NCBI GenBank assembly: GCA_964505785.1
Contig: CAZDJZ010000006.1
Location: 54,765-118,764 of the forward strand
DNA from: CAYRTV01 sp964505785
GTDB taxonomy: Bacteria; Acidobacteriota; Aminicenantia; Aminicenantales; Aminicenantaceae
Direction of reading: 5' to 3'
Length of the DNA: 64,000 nt
The stretch's first letter is position 1, and each line of letters opens with the position of its first letter. A program made the translations under genes and the position numbers. Shown here piece after piece: positions 43,164 to 53,756 of this stretch. The notes under the pieces were generated by a model that did not search any database, was not told the origin of the DNA, and saw only the letters and a list, made by a program, of their open reading frames with translations.

Positions 43164-46100
43164 ATGAAAGGAAAATTATTTTCTTTTTTCAGAAGACACA
43201 AAATTTTGGGACCCTTTCTGATTTTTCTTATCGTTATTGGGGGAACCATAGGATTTTTTCATGCTCCCCCGGGCAGGAATTTAATATTCAGCCGGATCCA
43301 GGCTATGCTGGAAACCCGGTACGGCCTTCATATTGAAGCCGGGGCTCTTCACTATAATCTTTTTTCCTTAACTGTTTCCATCGATTCTTTGAAAATCGAC
43401 ACGGATAATGTACATTTTCCGTTTGAACATGTTTTCGTCGAACATATCCGGGTGAACACCGGCATCCGGACGATTCTATCCGGAATGCTTCATTTCCAAA
43501 ATATTCAAATCGATCATCCTTATGTGATTTTCCGGCCCCCGGTTCCTGATAAGGCTCCGGAAAAACCCCCAACTTCTTCCAAGCCGCTTCACATCCGGGT
43601 GGATAATCTGAATTTGAAGCAGGGACATATCGAATATAAAGATCAGTCCCTTCCAGTCTATGCCGACTTGTCCCGGATCCGCATAGATGCCGTTTACGAT
43701 CCGGTTGACCAGCGCCATACCGGCCTGTTTTCGACAGAAAAAGGACGCCTTTCTTTCCAGGAAAACCATTTAGCCGTTGATCATATCCTCATTCCCTTTC
43801 ATTTTGACAAAAAATCCATTGAAATCCAGGATTTTCAGCTGGAATCCCCGGCATTAACACTCAAAGCTTCAGGAATGATCGATGAATTCCAAACTTTACC
43901 CGTTTTTGACTTACGCTTCTCCGCAGCAATTCAGCCAAAAGCTCTCTCCGAAACCTTAAATCTCAATCAATCCTTTCAAGGAACCGTCCTTTTGCAGGGA
44001 ACATTATATTCCACCGCCGGCGGACCCGGCCTGGAAGGCAGCCTGTCTGCGGAAAATTTCGCTGCATCCGGAATCCCGCCGTCCGCCATTCGGGCGGAGT
44101 TCACCTATGAACCATCCCGCTTAGCCCTTAATCAATTTCAGCTGCAAAACCGCTGGGGAGAATTGGAAGCAGAAGGCACCTGGTTTCCGGATGCCGAAAA
44201 AACTTCCCGGATCAATCTCAACTGGAATAAATTGTTGCCGGGCCGCATTTTATCCCAGATGACTTCCCAACCCCTGCCGCTCACTGCTGAAAGCCGGGGC
44301 CGGATTCAAGCGGAATGGACCCGGATGGACTCAGCTCACCTTCACGCCGCTCTTGAAGCTGAGTTCGGCTCTTTTTCTGATTCAAGGAGCAAGAGTGATG
44401 TCTCCGGCCGCCTCAATGCGGAATGGGACCGGGGCACAGCAGTTATTCATCCCTCCGGTCTATCCTTTCCCGGTGGAGAATTCAATTTAAACGGCCGCAT
44501 GGATCCTAAAGAGGTCATTCAGGCAAAAATTGGTTTGAAAGTCAGAGATTTATCGCGATTGTTTGCGCATATTCCGCAAAAAAAACTCCCGGACCCTGTC
44601 AACGGTGAACTGGATTTTTCTGCTGATGTTAAAGGCTCCCTGTCCCAACCAGAGATTTCGGTGGACATAAAATCGAAGGATATATCCTTCCGGCACATTT
44701 CCGTATCTCAGCTGACAGCAGCCATCGCATATGGTCAAAATACCGTCTCCATCCGAAAATTCCTTATTCAAACCAGGGAAGGAGAAATTCAAATAAACGG
44801 GAAAATTGATGCCGCTGCTCCGGAATTCTCGCTGGGTGAATCCACACTATTGGAGCTGTCAGTTTCCAATTTTGCCTTAGCTCCGGTATTCATGTCTTTT
44901 TTACCCGAGTTGCCGGTTCAAGGACAATTAAAAGGGACCGGTTCCCTTGCCGGTTTGCTGCGAGAGCCCCAAATCAACCTTAGTTTTACGGCGGCTCCCC
45001 TGAGTGTATCCGGTGAAAATATTGATGCCTTATCCATTGAGGGCTCTTACCACCCAAAACAAATTTCCCTGAATCAATTAAATGTTATCAAAAACGGAGC
45101 TTCACTTGCCGGTTCAGGAATGTGGCGCCCAGGTCCGGAAACCTTTGAACTTGATATAGGCGGAAAGGGAATCCGGCTTCAGGACTTTGGTTCTTTTTTC
45201 CAGAAACCGCACTCCTTTTCCGGACAAATTGATTTTGACATAAACGCCCGCGGTCTCCTTGGCCGGCCGGAAGGCCGGTTGAATTTGGCTTTGTCAAACG
45301 GAAGGGTGGGAAAAGTCAGGATAGGCGATATTTTTCTCGAAGCCCAAGCTGATGGAGAAACCCTCACAGCCGACCTGCGTGCCGGAGACAAGTCCATTCA
45401 GATCCAAAGCAGGACTCCTCTGGAAAATCCACAGCAGCTCCTGGTTAAAGCCGATATCAACCAATGGAATATCGGGGAACACCTGCCGCCAAAACCCGGA
45501 AAGCAAGGTCCGATGCCTCCATTCTCCACCCGCATCAATGCATCGGCCGAAATATCAATTCCTCTGGATGAACTCCAGTTTATTTCAGGTGAATTTCAGA
45601 TGAGCTCTCTCGGTTTTGAATACCGCGGAGTTCAGTTCACATTGTCTCAACCTCTTTCCTTAAACGCCGGAAAGGGACTCATCACCATCCGGGATACCGT
45701 GTTTTCCGGCCCCCATACCGAACTCCGTATCAGCGGCCGTATTCCCATCTCCGGAACTCCACAGGCCGGAATATCCCTTTCGGGAAAATTGAATTTAAAT
45801 GCCTTTGAACCCTTTATTCCAGGAGCTCACCTGGCCGGAACCATTGATTTGAAAACATCCGTTTCAGGATCCCTTCAGAATCCTGAGCTAAACGGAAATA
45901 TCCGGTTGAAAGAAATGGAAGCGGGATACAACGGCCTTCCATTATCCCTGGAAAAAATGGAGGGACACATCATTCTAGACTCCAGGATGGTCCGTCTTGA
46001 AAATTTTTCCGCCGGTATTGGGAAGGGTGAGATTAAAGCGGAGGGCCGTTTCAATATTCCGGGATTCAACAGCACTGAATCAGCAATTGAGAATAACCGA

Positions 46101-49100
46101 TTTGCTCTGCAATGGACCGGCTTGAACCCCGAAGCGTTCGACCGGTTCCTCCCCCCGGAGTATTCCGGGCGCCTGCAGGGAGAGATTTCCGGAAGTGCCA
46201 TAGCCTCAGGGGATTTTTCCAGGCTTGATTCAATCTCCGTCGAAGGCCGTTTCAACCGTTTCAAGATGGAATTAACGCCGTTCCAATTGGCTGCTGAAAA
46301 AGATATCCTGTTTTCCATGTCGAATAACCGGTTCTTTTTACAGTCGCTGCATCTTACCGGCAGTCAATCTTCCATTCAGGTCGAGGGAAGCCTGGATCTT
46401 AATCAAGAAATCCCACGGATTAAAGGCTCTTTGGCTGTTTCTTTGGACGGAGGAGCCCTCTCTCCTCTCATAGAAAGCATGCTTCTCAGCGGAACCGCAG
46501 GGTTGGACTTATCATTTCAGGGCCCATTAAAAAACCCGGCCGTTTCCGGGACTGGATCCCTCAGGAAGGGCTATATTCAACTTCAGGCTCTGCCGCTGAC
46601 CATCAGCAATCTGGAAGGGGATATCAATTTTTCTGACTCTAAAATCAGCATTCCCTCTTTGGAAGCGTCCGCCAATGGGGGGCCTGTAACTATGACCGGA
46701 GAAATCGAATATCCCCATTTCAACTTGGAAACGGCGCAGCTGGATTTAGACTTCCGGCAGCTGCAGTGGAATTATCCCAAAGGACTGAACTCCTTTAACC
46801 GGGGTAACTTAAGTCTTCAGTTTTCCGCCGGGGAATGGATCCTCTCCGGTGTTTTCCAGATCCAACAGGCGTATTTTAAAAAGGACATCTATATCGGCAC
46901 GGAATTGATCAATCAAATCCGCCTGAACCGCGTCCGTATGCAGACGGAAATGCCGGATTTTCTCAAGCAGCTGAATCTGGATATCCGAATCAATACTGAA
47001 AACGAAGTGTTTATCGACAATAATATCGCCGAATTGGGTCTCAATGCCAATCTGGTTATCCAGGGAAATCCCATCGATCCTGCTGTATCCGGGTTGATCA
47101 GCAGCCCATTCTCCGGAGAAATTATCTTCGGAGAACAAACATTTCAAGTAGAGACAGCGCATATAGATTTTCCCGGAGGAGACATCCTTGACGCACGTGT
47201 TAATATCAAGGCTCACACCAGTGCATGGGACGCTCAGGACCTATTAGAAATTACACTTGCGGTCAGCGGGCCACTCACAGATTTGAGCACCACCCTCACC
47301 TCTTTTCCATCCCGTTCCGAGGTTGAATTGGCTTCTTTGCTTATCACCGGAAGAAATATTCAAGACCTTAAATCCGGCACGGCGAATATTATCGGGAATC
47401 AATTACTGCTGTACTTTGCCACCCCGCTGGCTTCCACAGTCACCGGCCAAGTAGAGGATTGGCTTAAGGCCGAAGAAGTCCGGATCGAACCCATAAACAT
47501 CGCGACCGAAGAGGATCCCGGAGCCCGGTTCACATTCCGCAAAAGATTGATCCGGAATGTAGATTTGATTTATTCGGTTGATATCACTGATACTCAAGAC
47601 CAGACCTGGATCATGGAGTATGATCTCAGCCGCAATTTTATCATAAGAGCCTTCCGCAAAGATGACGGCAGCTATGGCTCCAGCCTGGAGCATCGTTTCG
47701 GATTGGGCAAACCCGGTTACGTCCGGCCCCGGGAAAAGGATGCCGTTCGGCGGAATACCCTGCAAACAGTCCGTTTTTCCGGAGACTTTGGTTTCCAGGA
47801 AACGGAACTGCGCAAAGAATTGGGTCCGCTTAAATCCGGACAGATCTTCAATTACAGTGACCTGCAAGCTGCCGGCGAGCGGTTGAAAAAATATTATTCA
47901 AAACGGAATTATCTCAATGCTGTTATCAATCCCAGGATTTCCTACGGAGAGGAGAATAATATCCAGATCGAAATCCATATCGACAGCGGAAAACCTGTCT
48001 TTTTTGATTACCGGGGAGACAAAATATCTAACGGCCTTAAACAAGCATTACGCAGATCCTGGAATGGAAGGATTCCGGAAACCGCCAGGATATCGGAAGC
48101 ATCCCAACTGATTCTCAACCAGCTGAAAGGAAAGGGCTATTACCAGGCGAAGGTCAATCACAGAATGAAAAGCAATGCTGCCCGGATCCAGCATAGTTTC
48201 ACTATAACCCGGGGGCCCCGATTTGAAATCGGGCTTTTCGCGGTTGAAGGCGGCGGCGCAGTTACGAAAAAAGAAATCCGGAAAACGATTGAAAATTTAC
48301 CGGGATCCAAGGAATTCGGAATGTGGAATCTGGTCCGGAGTTTCCCACAGATTCAAAAACAGCTTGAAAAAATATATGAAGAAAACGGATATATGAATAC
48401 CCGCATTCACGCCCCCCGGGTCAAAGTAAAAAGCAGCTCAAGGAAGATAGACATCACTCTGTCCATTGATCAGGGAGAGCAGAGCCGGCTGGAACATCTT
48501 GGTTTTCAAGGCCTGAAAAATTTTACTCCGGAACAATTAAAAGAATCCTTAAACTTGGTCCCGGGACAGGTGTTTCGTCCCTCACAATTAGCGATGGATA
48601 TCAACCATTTGATCGACCGGTACCGTTCACTCGGATTTCAAGATATCGAAATCAACGCCGGTCTGGAATACAATAAAGATAATTCTGATGTCAGACTGAT
48701 ATACACCATTTCAGAAGGAATCGTTCATTATATTCAGGATATCGTGATTACCGGCAACCGCCGGACTCCGGAAAAAATCATCCGCCGTGAGATTGTTTTC
48801 CAGGAAGGGGATCCGGTCGTTCAGGCCCATCTCGTGGAAAGCCAAAAGAACCTCTTTGATTTAAACATTTTTGACTTGGTCAACATCCGGAGAAATAAAA
48901 TTCCGGATATGCCTGGAAAGGAACAAGTAGTGGTGAATGTCCGGGAAAAGCCGCATTTTTTCCTCGGATACGGCCTGCGCTATAATTCCGATGATAAGCT
49001 GGAAGTGTTCAGTGATCTTAAATTCAACAATCTTTTGGGACGCAGCAGGAACGGAATTCTGTTCTTTCGTCGAAATCAACGGGAAAAGAATTTCCGGTTT

Positions 49101-49925
49101 TCCTTAACCGATCCCTATTTTCTCGGTCTCCCCATCAATACACTCCATTCATTCTTTCTATCCAATGAAGAGCGCTTTGGAGTGGCCACAGACGAGTTTG
49201 GATATACAGCCGAGCAGCAGCTGCAGCTGCCCTTCTCCCTTTCTTTTTCTTATCTTTACCGCCTCAGCCATATTCACACATATGACTTGGAATTAAGCGG
49301 TCCATTCGCCTATGATTTTAATCTGTGGCTTTCAGAATTATCTGCTCATCTTATCCGGGATACCCGCTCGGACAAATTAAATGCCCGGACCGGATCCTTT
49401 TTCTCTTTGAGCTTGACCTATTCTCCGGAATTTTTGGGCTCTACGTTCTCATACATCCGGGGATTCGGACAATATTCCCTATTCCTTCCGCTTTCAGATA
49501 AACTGACATGGGCTTCCAATGTCCGCATAGGATTAAGCGATACGTTTGATCAGACAATCATGATTTCTTCCAAACGGTTCTTTGCCGGAGGCGGAAACTC
49601 CATCCGGGGGTTTGAAAGAGACCAGGTCGGTCCCTACAGCCGTTATTTAGACCGTCCGGACGGAGGCGAAGCCCTTTTTATCCTAAACCAGGAACTCCGC
49701 TTCCCCATTTATAAAGGCTTCAGAGGAGTGGCTTTTTTTGATGCAGGAAATGTATACCGGTATATCGAGGATTTCAAACCCTGGGACCTTAGGACCAGTG
49801 CCGGAGTGGGCTTGCGTTTCAGCAGTCCCATTGGACTATTGAGATTAGATTATGGTTTCAACCTGGCACCGGAAGACCGGGAACCGCACGCGGTTTTATT
49901 TTTCAGTATCGGCCAAGCCTTCTGA
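43164..49925 (+). CDS. TamB-Omp85 (TamA-like) single-chain fusion
   Basis: 2253 residues. Residues 1-35 have a basic start and one membrane helix (about 14-31), like the AsmA/TamB anchor. To about residue 1090 there is a long run of beta-rich repeats (for example LSGTAGLDLSFQGPLKNP). About 1090-1515 is the TamB C-terminal domain (DUF490, PF04357) with EVELASLLITGR. Residues 1536-1930 hold five POTRA-like repeats with GY---V endings (KGYYQAKV, NGYMNTRI). Residues 1931-2253 are an Omp85 barrel with GGGNSIRGFERD (loop 6, about 2145) and a C-terminal phenylalanine. TamB and TamA are normally two proteins forming an inner-to-outer membrane bridge; here both lie in one frame. The link (about 1516-1535, GYVRPREKDAVRR) has no signal peptide, so it is not two genes joined by a missed stop. 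The start has only a weak AAGAAG site. Confidence 0.9.
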   Translation: MKGKLFSFFRRHKILGPFLIFLIVIGGTIGFFHAPPGRNLIFSRIQAMLETRYGLHIEAGALHYNLFSLTVSIDSLKIDTDNVHFPFEHVFVEHIRVNTGIRTILSGMLHFQNIQIDHPYVIFRPPVPDKAPEKPPTSSKPLHIRVDNLNLKQGHIEYKDQSLPVYADLSRIRIDAVYDPVDQRHTGLFSTEKGRLSFQENHLAVDHILIPFHFDKKSIEIQDFQLESPALTLKASGMIDEFQTLPVFDLRFSAAIQPKALSETLNLNQSFQGTVLLQGTLYSTAGGPGLEGSLSAENFAASGIPPSAIRAEFTYEPSRLALNQFQLQNRWGELEAEGTWFPDAEKTSRINLNWNKLLPGRILSQMTSQPLPLTAESRGRIQAEWTRMDSAHLHAALEAEFGSFSDSRSKSDVSGRLNAEWDRGTAVIHPSGLSFPGGEFNLNGRMDPKEVIQAKIGLKVRDLSRLFAHIPQKKLPDPVNGELDFSADVKGSLSQPEISVDIKSKDISFRHISVSQLTAAIAYGQNTVSIRKFLIQTREGEIQINGKIDAAAPEFSLGESTLLELSVSNFALAPVFMSFLPELPVQGQLKGTGSLAGLLREPQINLSFTAAPLSVSGENIDALSIEGSYHPKQISLNQLNVIKNGASLAGSGMWRPGPETFELDIGGKGIRLQDFGSFFQKPHSFSGQIDFDINARGLLGRPEGRLNLALSNGRVGKVRIGDIFLEAQADGETLTADLRAGDKSIQIQSRTPLENPQQLLVKADINQWNIGEHLPPKPGKQGPMPPFSTRINASAEISIPLDELQFISGEFQMSSLGFEYRGVQFTLSQPLSLNAGKGLITIRDTVFSGPHTELRISGRIPISGTPQAGISLSGKLNLNAFEPFIPGAHLAGTIDLKTSVSGSLQNPELNGNIRLKEMEAGYNGLPLSLEKMEGHIILDSRMVRLENFSAGIGKGEIKAEGRFNIPGFNSTESAIENNRFALQWTGLNPEAFDRFLPPEYSGRLQGEISGSAIASGDFSRLDSISVEGRFNRFKMELTPFQLAAEKDILFSMSNNRFFLQSLHLTGSQSSIQVEGSLDLNQEIPRIKGSLAVSLDGGALSPLIESMLLSGTAGLDLSFQGPLKNPAVSGTGSLRKGYIQLQALPLTISNLEGDINFSDSKISIPSLEASANGGPVTMTGEIEYPHFNLETAQLDLDFRQLQWNYPKGLNSFNRGNLSLQFSAGEWILSGVFQIQQAYFKKDIYIGTELINQIRLNRVRMQTEMPDFLKQLNLDIRINTENEVFIDNNIAELGLNANLVIQGNPIDPAVSGLISSPFSGEIIFGEQTFQVETAHIDFPGGDILDARVNIKAHTSAWDAQDLLEITLAVSGPLTDLSTTLTSFPSRSEVELASLLITGRNIQDLKSGTANIIGNQLLLYFATPLASTVTGQVEDWLKAEEVRIEPINIATEEDPGARFTFRKRLIRNVDLIYSVDITDTQDQTWIMEYDLSRNFIIRAFRKDDGSYGSSLEHRFGLGKPGYVRPREKDAVRRNTLQTVRFSGDFGFQETELRKELGPLKSGQIFNYSDLQAAGERLKKYYSKRNYLNAVINPRISYGEENNIQIEIHIDSGKPVFFDYRGDKISNGLKQALRRSWNGRIPETARISEASQLILNQLKGKGYYQAKVNHRMKSNAARIQHSFTITRGPRFEIGLFAVEGGGAVTKKEIRKTIENLPGSKEFGMWNLVRSFPQIQKQLEKIYEENGYMNTRIHAPRVKVKSSSRKIDITLSIDQGEQSRLEHLGFQGLKNFTPEQLKESLNLVPGQVFRPSQLAMDINHLIDRYRSLGFQDIEINAGLEYNKDNSDVRLIYTISEGIVHYIQDIVITGNRRTPEKIIRREIVFQEGDPVVQAHLVESQKNLFDLNIFDLVNIRRNKIPDMPGKEQVVVNVREKPHFFLGYGLRYNSDDKLEVFSDLKFNNLLGRSRNGILFFRRNQREKNFRFSLTDPYFLGLPINTLHSFFLSNEERFGVATDEFGYTAEQQLQLPFSLSFSYLYRLSHIHTYDLELSGPFAYDFNLWLSELSAHLIRDTRSDKLNARTGSFFSLSLTYSPEFLGSTFSYIRGFGQYSLFLPLSDKLTWASNVRIGLSDTFDQTIMISSKRFFAGGGNSIRGFERDQVGPYSRYLDRPDGGEALFILNQELRFPIYKGFRGVAFFDAGNVYRYIEDFKPWDLRTSAGVGLRFSSPIGLLRLDYGFNLAPEDREPHAVLFFSIGQAF

Positions 49926-50133
49926 TATCAGGGCTTTAGTTCAAAAATGATGCCACAGGGTCATCCTGAGAGCGGCGAAGCCGGCCCGTATGGAGACCGC
50001 ACGGACACGGTTCCTCTCCGCAGGAGAGAAGAGGGAGGCCGGAGGAGATGTCTCCAGGGCACTGTCTTCTGGAGATAATCCGATTGCCTGATGTTTTTCA
50101 GTTTTGAGATTTTAGATTGGATATTGAATGGAG

Positions 50134-50784
50134 TTAACGGCGCAAAAAATTGAGCAGGTTTCTGACCTTATCGGCTTCGGGAGCCTCAGGAGCGAGCTCT
50201 AGAAATATCGAAAGATGCTCTAAAGCCAGGTCAGGCCGTTTTTTTTCATTATAGGCCAGGCCCAGCTGATAATGTGCATATGCATACTTAGGTTTAATTT
50301 CCAGGCATTTTTCAAAACTGCTTATAGCGGGATCAACCTGGTCCCGGTATCCTTGGACAACACCTTTATAATAGTAAGCTTCAGCCAAGCCTTCGTCCAG
50401 GGTAAGGGCTTCCTCCAGATTATTCCAGGCATGATCATATTCTTCCTTTTTTATATGAATCATTGCCTTTCCTACAAAACCTAACGCAAAATCCGGATCA
50501 ACTTCCAAGGCCTTCATGAAATCATTCCAGGCTGCATCCAAATTTCCCAGCTCAACCAAAGCTGTTCCACGTAAAAAGCGGGCCTGCTTATGCTTGGGCT
50601 TTTCTTTGATGACCAGGTCGAAGCTGTTCTTGGCTTGCTGGTATTTGAATTGTTCAAGAAGAACTTTACCCCGCTTCAGAGGATCTTCGGGAAGGTCATC
50701 GGCAGCCGCCGCCGGTAACCCCAAAAAAACAATCCCCGTCAAAAATAAAACTATTCCTTTTCTTCTTCTGAAAATTTTCATCAT
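50134..50784 (-). CDS. Exported TPR protein
   Basis: 216 residues. A basic N-terminus and hydrophobic core end in AAAADD, a signal peptide (about residues 1-28). The rest is about five tetratricopeptide repeats (LEQFKYQQAKNSFDLVIKEKP, ALVELGNLDAAWNDFMKAL, AYYYKGVVQGYRDQVDPAISSFEK and others, with the A-x2-Y and P32 spacing). It is probably a periplasmic scaffold; no partner can be read. It faces the TamB-Omp85 gene across a 208-base convergent gap with degenerate GCGGCGAAGCC repeat sequence. Confidence 0.82.
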   Translation of the reverse strand: MMKIFRRRKGIVLFLTGIVFLGLPAAAADDLPEDPLKRGKVLLEQFKYQQAKNSFDLVIKEKPKHKQARFLRGTALVELGNLDAAWNDFMKALEVDPDFALGFVGKAMIHIKKEEYDHAWNNLEEALTLDEGLAEAYYYKGVVQGYRDQVDPAISSFEKCLEIKPKYAYAHYQLGLAYNEKKRPDLALEHLSIFLELAPEAPEADKVRNLLNFLRR

Positions 50785-51531
50785 GATTTATCCCCTCATT
50801 TTTAATTCAGGCTGAATAAGTCCTAACCTGACTTATCCGCTCGAAAATAATCCGGCTCCCGTGTCACTGCGAGCAGCTGCAGGACAATCGTAGTGAAAGA
50901 TCTCAGCTTTACGCCCTGCGCATCACATCTGCGGCAATCTCCGCCCGTGAATAATTCGGCCTAAGTCTATTATGAATGAAAATCCAAAGATTGCAAACAC
51001 CGCGCCGTTTGAAATCCACACGCCGCTTCGCTCCTCAGGCTCCCGCCCGAAGGGGTGAAAAATTGCGATTAAGAATAAATATTGGCAAAGAACAAAGTAT
51101 CAGCTATTATTTAAAATATATCAATGGTTTTCGCGGTGAGAAAGAAATTGCAAAAATATCGCAATTTTTTTTTATTACACATGTGCATAATACACCCTGA
51201 ACAATGAAAATGGTCCTCATGTCATTCCGAGGAGCGAAACGACGTCGGAATCGTAGAGTGCTTCGCTTCTTGAAATCGGTACCGATTCTTCTAAACGATG
51301 CAGCTTGGGATTCTTCGGGCTTCTGTGAAGCCCTCAGAATGACACAGGCAGGCGCTTGCACGAGGAGACGGTCTCGATTCATTCAGGCGAAGCAGTCTGA
51401 GATTGCCACGCGGCCTGCGGCCGATCTCAATGACGAGGAAGCCGCTTTGCTCCTCAGGACGACAGCTTCACTGTCTTTTTCAAACGAATAGATCAAGCAA
51501 GTGAATGTATGGATAAAAAAGGAGGTTTTTC
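50785..51531. repeat. 747-base intergenic repeat island before the S9 peptidase gene
   Basis: No credible gene. It contains the palindrome ATTCAG-G-CTGAAT (50805-50817), an R1 copy (50879-50963), an R3 hairpin (51133-51175, arms AAATTGC and GCAATTT) followed directly by an R2 copy (51181-51228), and then blocks of TCATTCCGAGGAGCGAA type to the end with GAATGACA as the inverted end. The last 200 bases have several GCGAAGC-like units. Transcription signals for the peptidase are not obvious apart from AAAGGAGG at its start. Confidence 0.7.
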
Positions 51532-53571
51532 ATGACGCGTATAGCTGTGATTGTTTTATGTCTTTGGTTATTGGCTTTACCGGGAATACCGGCGGATGAA
51601 ACCCATCCCTTTTCCGTTCATGATATGCTGGCCATGGAGCGCATATCCGATCCTCAGGTATCTCCGGATGGAACATCCGTTGTGTTTGCACTCCGGAGCA
51701 CTGACCTGGAGGCCAACCGGGGACGAACAGATCTATGGATTCTGGAATTGGCGGATCAAAGAATCCGCCGTTTGACCAGTCATTCGGCAACGGATTTTAA
51801 TCCCCGCTGGTCCCCTGACTGCCGGTGGATCTGGTTTTTATCCACTCGTTCGGGTTCATCGCAAGTCTGGCGAATCCAATCAAACGGCGGAGAACCCCAG
51901 CAAATCACCGATTTGCCCCTGAATACAGGCAATTTACTGGTTTCTCCGGACGGCGGATCGATTGCTTTCACTATGGACATTTTCTTAGAACATCCCACCC
52001 CGGAAGAAACCCGGGAAGAAATGGACCGGAGGGTCGAAATGAAAGCCAGCGGACAAATATTCGACGGTTTATTTGTCCGGCATTGGGATACCTGGGAAGA
52101 CGGCCGCAGGTCTCATTTGTTTGTCATGGATACGGAAACCCGCAATCTTGTTGATGTTATGGCCGGAATGGATGCCGACACACCATCTCAGCCTTTCGGC
52201 GGCCCGGAAGAGCTCTCATTCACACCAGACAGCCGCGAAATAATTTTCACCGCCAAGAATGCCGGACAAAAGACGGCCTGGTCAACGGATTTTGATCTTT
52301 ACCATGTTCCGGTGAATGCAGGCTGCCCTCCGGATTGCTTAACGGAAGCAAACCCTGCCTGGGACACCACTCCCGTTTTTTCACCTGATGGTCAAACTCT
52401 CGCATATTTGGCAATGGAGCACCCCGGCTATGAATCAGACTGTTTCCGTATCATTCTTATGCCATGGCCGGATGGTCCACAGCGGGTTCTGACCGGAGAT
52501 TGGGACCGGTCGCCATCCTCTTTATGCTGGGCCCCGGACGGACGCTCCTTATACGTGACCGCAGCCAACTTAGGTCAGCATTCTTTGTTTTCCATTGATA
52601 TTGAAAACGGGGAGGCTTCCATTCTCATCAAAGACGGCACTATTCAATCACCCTCTTTTGCAAACGGCCGCCTGATCTTTGGACGCGACACCCTGCATTC
52701 TCCAGTGGAATTATATTCCTCCAGTCCGGACGGGAACCAAATCAAAAAATTAACCCATTTCAACGACTCGCATATTGCCGCCGCCCGCATGGGCGAATAT
52801 GAACAGTTCACATTTTCCGGCTGGAACAACGAAACTGTGTATACCTATGTGGTCAAACCGGTTGATTTCGATCCGGAAAAAACCTACCCGGTCGCTTTTC
52901 TCATCCACGGAGGACCGCAAGGCTCCTTCGGCAATCATTTCCATTACCGCTGGAATCCCCAAACGTATTCCGGGGCGGGTTATGCTGCAGTCATGGTTGA
53001 TTTTCACGGCTCAGTAGGATACGGCCAGGATTTCACCGATTCCATTCGCGGCGACTGGGGCGGAAAACCCCTGACAGATTTAAAAAAGGGACTATCCGCA
53101 GCTTTGGAAAAATATCCATGGATGGATGGGAAGCGGATCGGCGCACTTGGTGCTTCATTCGGCGGTTTTATGATCAACTGGATAGCAGGCCAATGGCCAG
53201 ACCGGTTCTCCTGCCTGGTTAACCATGACGGTAATCTTGACGAGCGCTTTGCATACTACGCCACAGAAGAACTGTGGTTCCCGGAATGGGATCACCAGGG
53301 CACGCCGTGGACAAATCCGGAAGGATATGAAAAGCACAATCCAGTCCGTTTTGTGGACAAATGGAAAACCCCGATGCTGGTGATTCATGGAGCGCAGGAT
53401 TACCGGGTGGTGCTGACTCAAGGCCTTGCCACTTTCACTGCGCTTCAGCGCCAAGGCATTCCCAGCCGGTTTTTATACTTTCCGGATGAAAACCACTGGG
53501 TCCTGCAGCCCTATAACAGCATTCTATGGCATGATACAGTTCTGGAATGGCTGGACAAATGGTGCAAATAA
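51532..53571 (+). CDS. S9 family peptidase (prolyl oligopeptidase/DPP-type)
   Basis: 679 residues after AAGGAGG, with a signal peptide (MTRIAVIVLCLWLLALPG). The N-terminal two thirds are a WD40-like/Tol-type beta-propeller (VSPDGTSVVFAL, RWSPDCRWIWFLS, SPDGQTLAYLAM). The alpha/beta hydrolase domain follows: FLIHGGPQGSFG oxyanion region, GALGASFGGFMINW with the nucleophile serine (about 543), VIHGAQDYRV with the aspartate (about 621) and PDENHWV with the histidine (about 653). It releases di- or tripeptides or cuts after proline in the periplasm. It is an isolated gene. Confidence 0.92.
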   Translation: MTRIAVIVLCLWLLALPGIPADETHPFSVHDMLAMERISDPQVSPDGTSVVFALRSTDLEANRGRTDLWILELADQRIRRLTSHSATDFNPRWSPDCRWIWFLSTRSGSSQVWRIQSNGGEPQQITDLPLNTGNLLVSPDGGSIAFTMDIFLEHPTPEETREEMDRRVEMKASGQIFDGLFVRHWDTWEDGRRSHLFVMDTETRNLVDVMAGMDADTPSQPFGGPEELSFTPDSREIIFTAKNAGQKTAWSTDFDLYHVPVNAGCPPDCLTEANPAWDTTPVFSPDGQTLAYLAMEHPGYESDCFRIILMPWPDGPQRVLTGDWDRSPSSLCWAPDGRSLYVTAANLGQHSLFSIDIENGEASILIKDGTIQSPSFANGRLIFGRDTLHSPVELYSSSPDGNQIKKLTHFNDSHIAAARMGEYEQFTFSGWNNETVYTYVVKPVDFDPEKTYPVAFLIHGGPQGSFGNHFHYRWNPQTYSGAGYAAVMVDFHGSVGYGQDFTDSIRGDWGGKPLTDLKKGLSAALEKYPWMDGKRIGALGASFGGFMINWIAGQWPDRFSCLVNHDGNLDERFAYYATEELWFPEWDHQGTPWTNPEGYEKHNPVRFVDKWKTPMLVIHGAQDYRVVLTQGLATFTALQRQGIPSRFLYFPDENHWVLQPYNSILWHDTVLEWLDKWCK

Positions 53572-53756
53572 ATATCGCATTTCTCCTTATGCCTGAACTG
53601 GCTATGGTGAGAAAGAAATTACAGAGATATCGCCAAATCATGTATTTCAAATCTGCAGGGATGAGCCCCTTCTGCTGCGGGCAGGCGGGAGTTCATCCCA
53701 TACCACCTATCCTTTACGGGAAGATGTGTACGGCAATCCCTTCAACAACTGATTTC

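Noticed and set aside
51204..51491. 95-codon open frame before the S9 peptidase
   Set aside because: Built from GAGGAGCGAA-type repeats; no homology or start signal.
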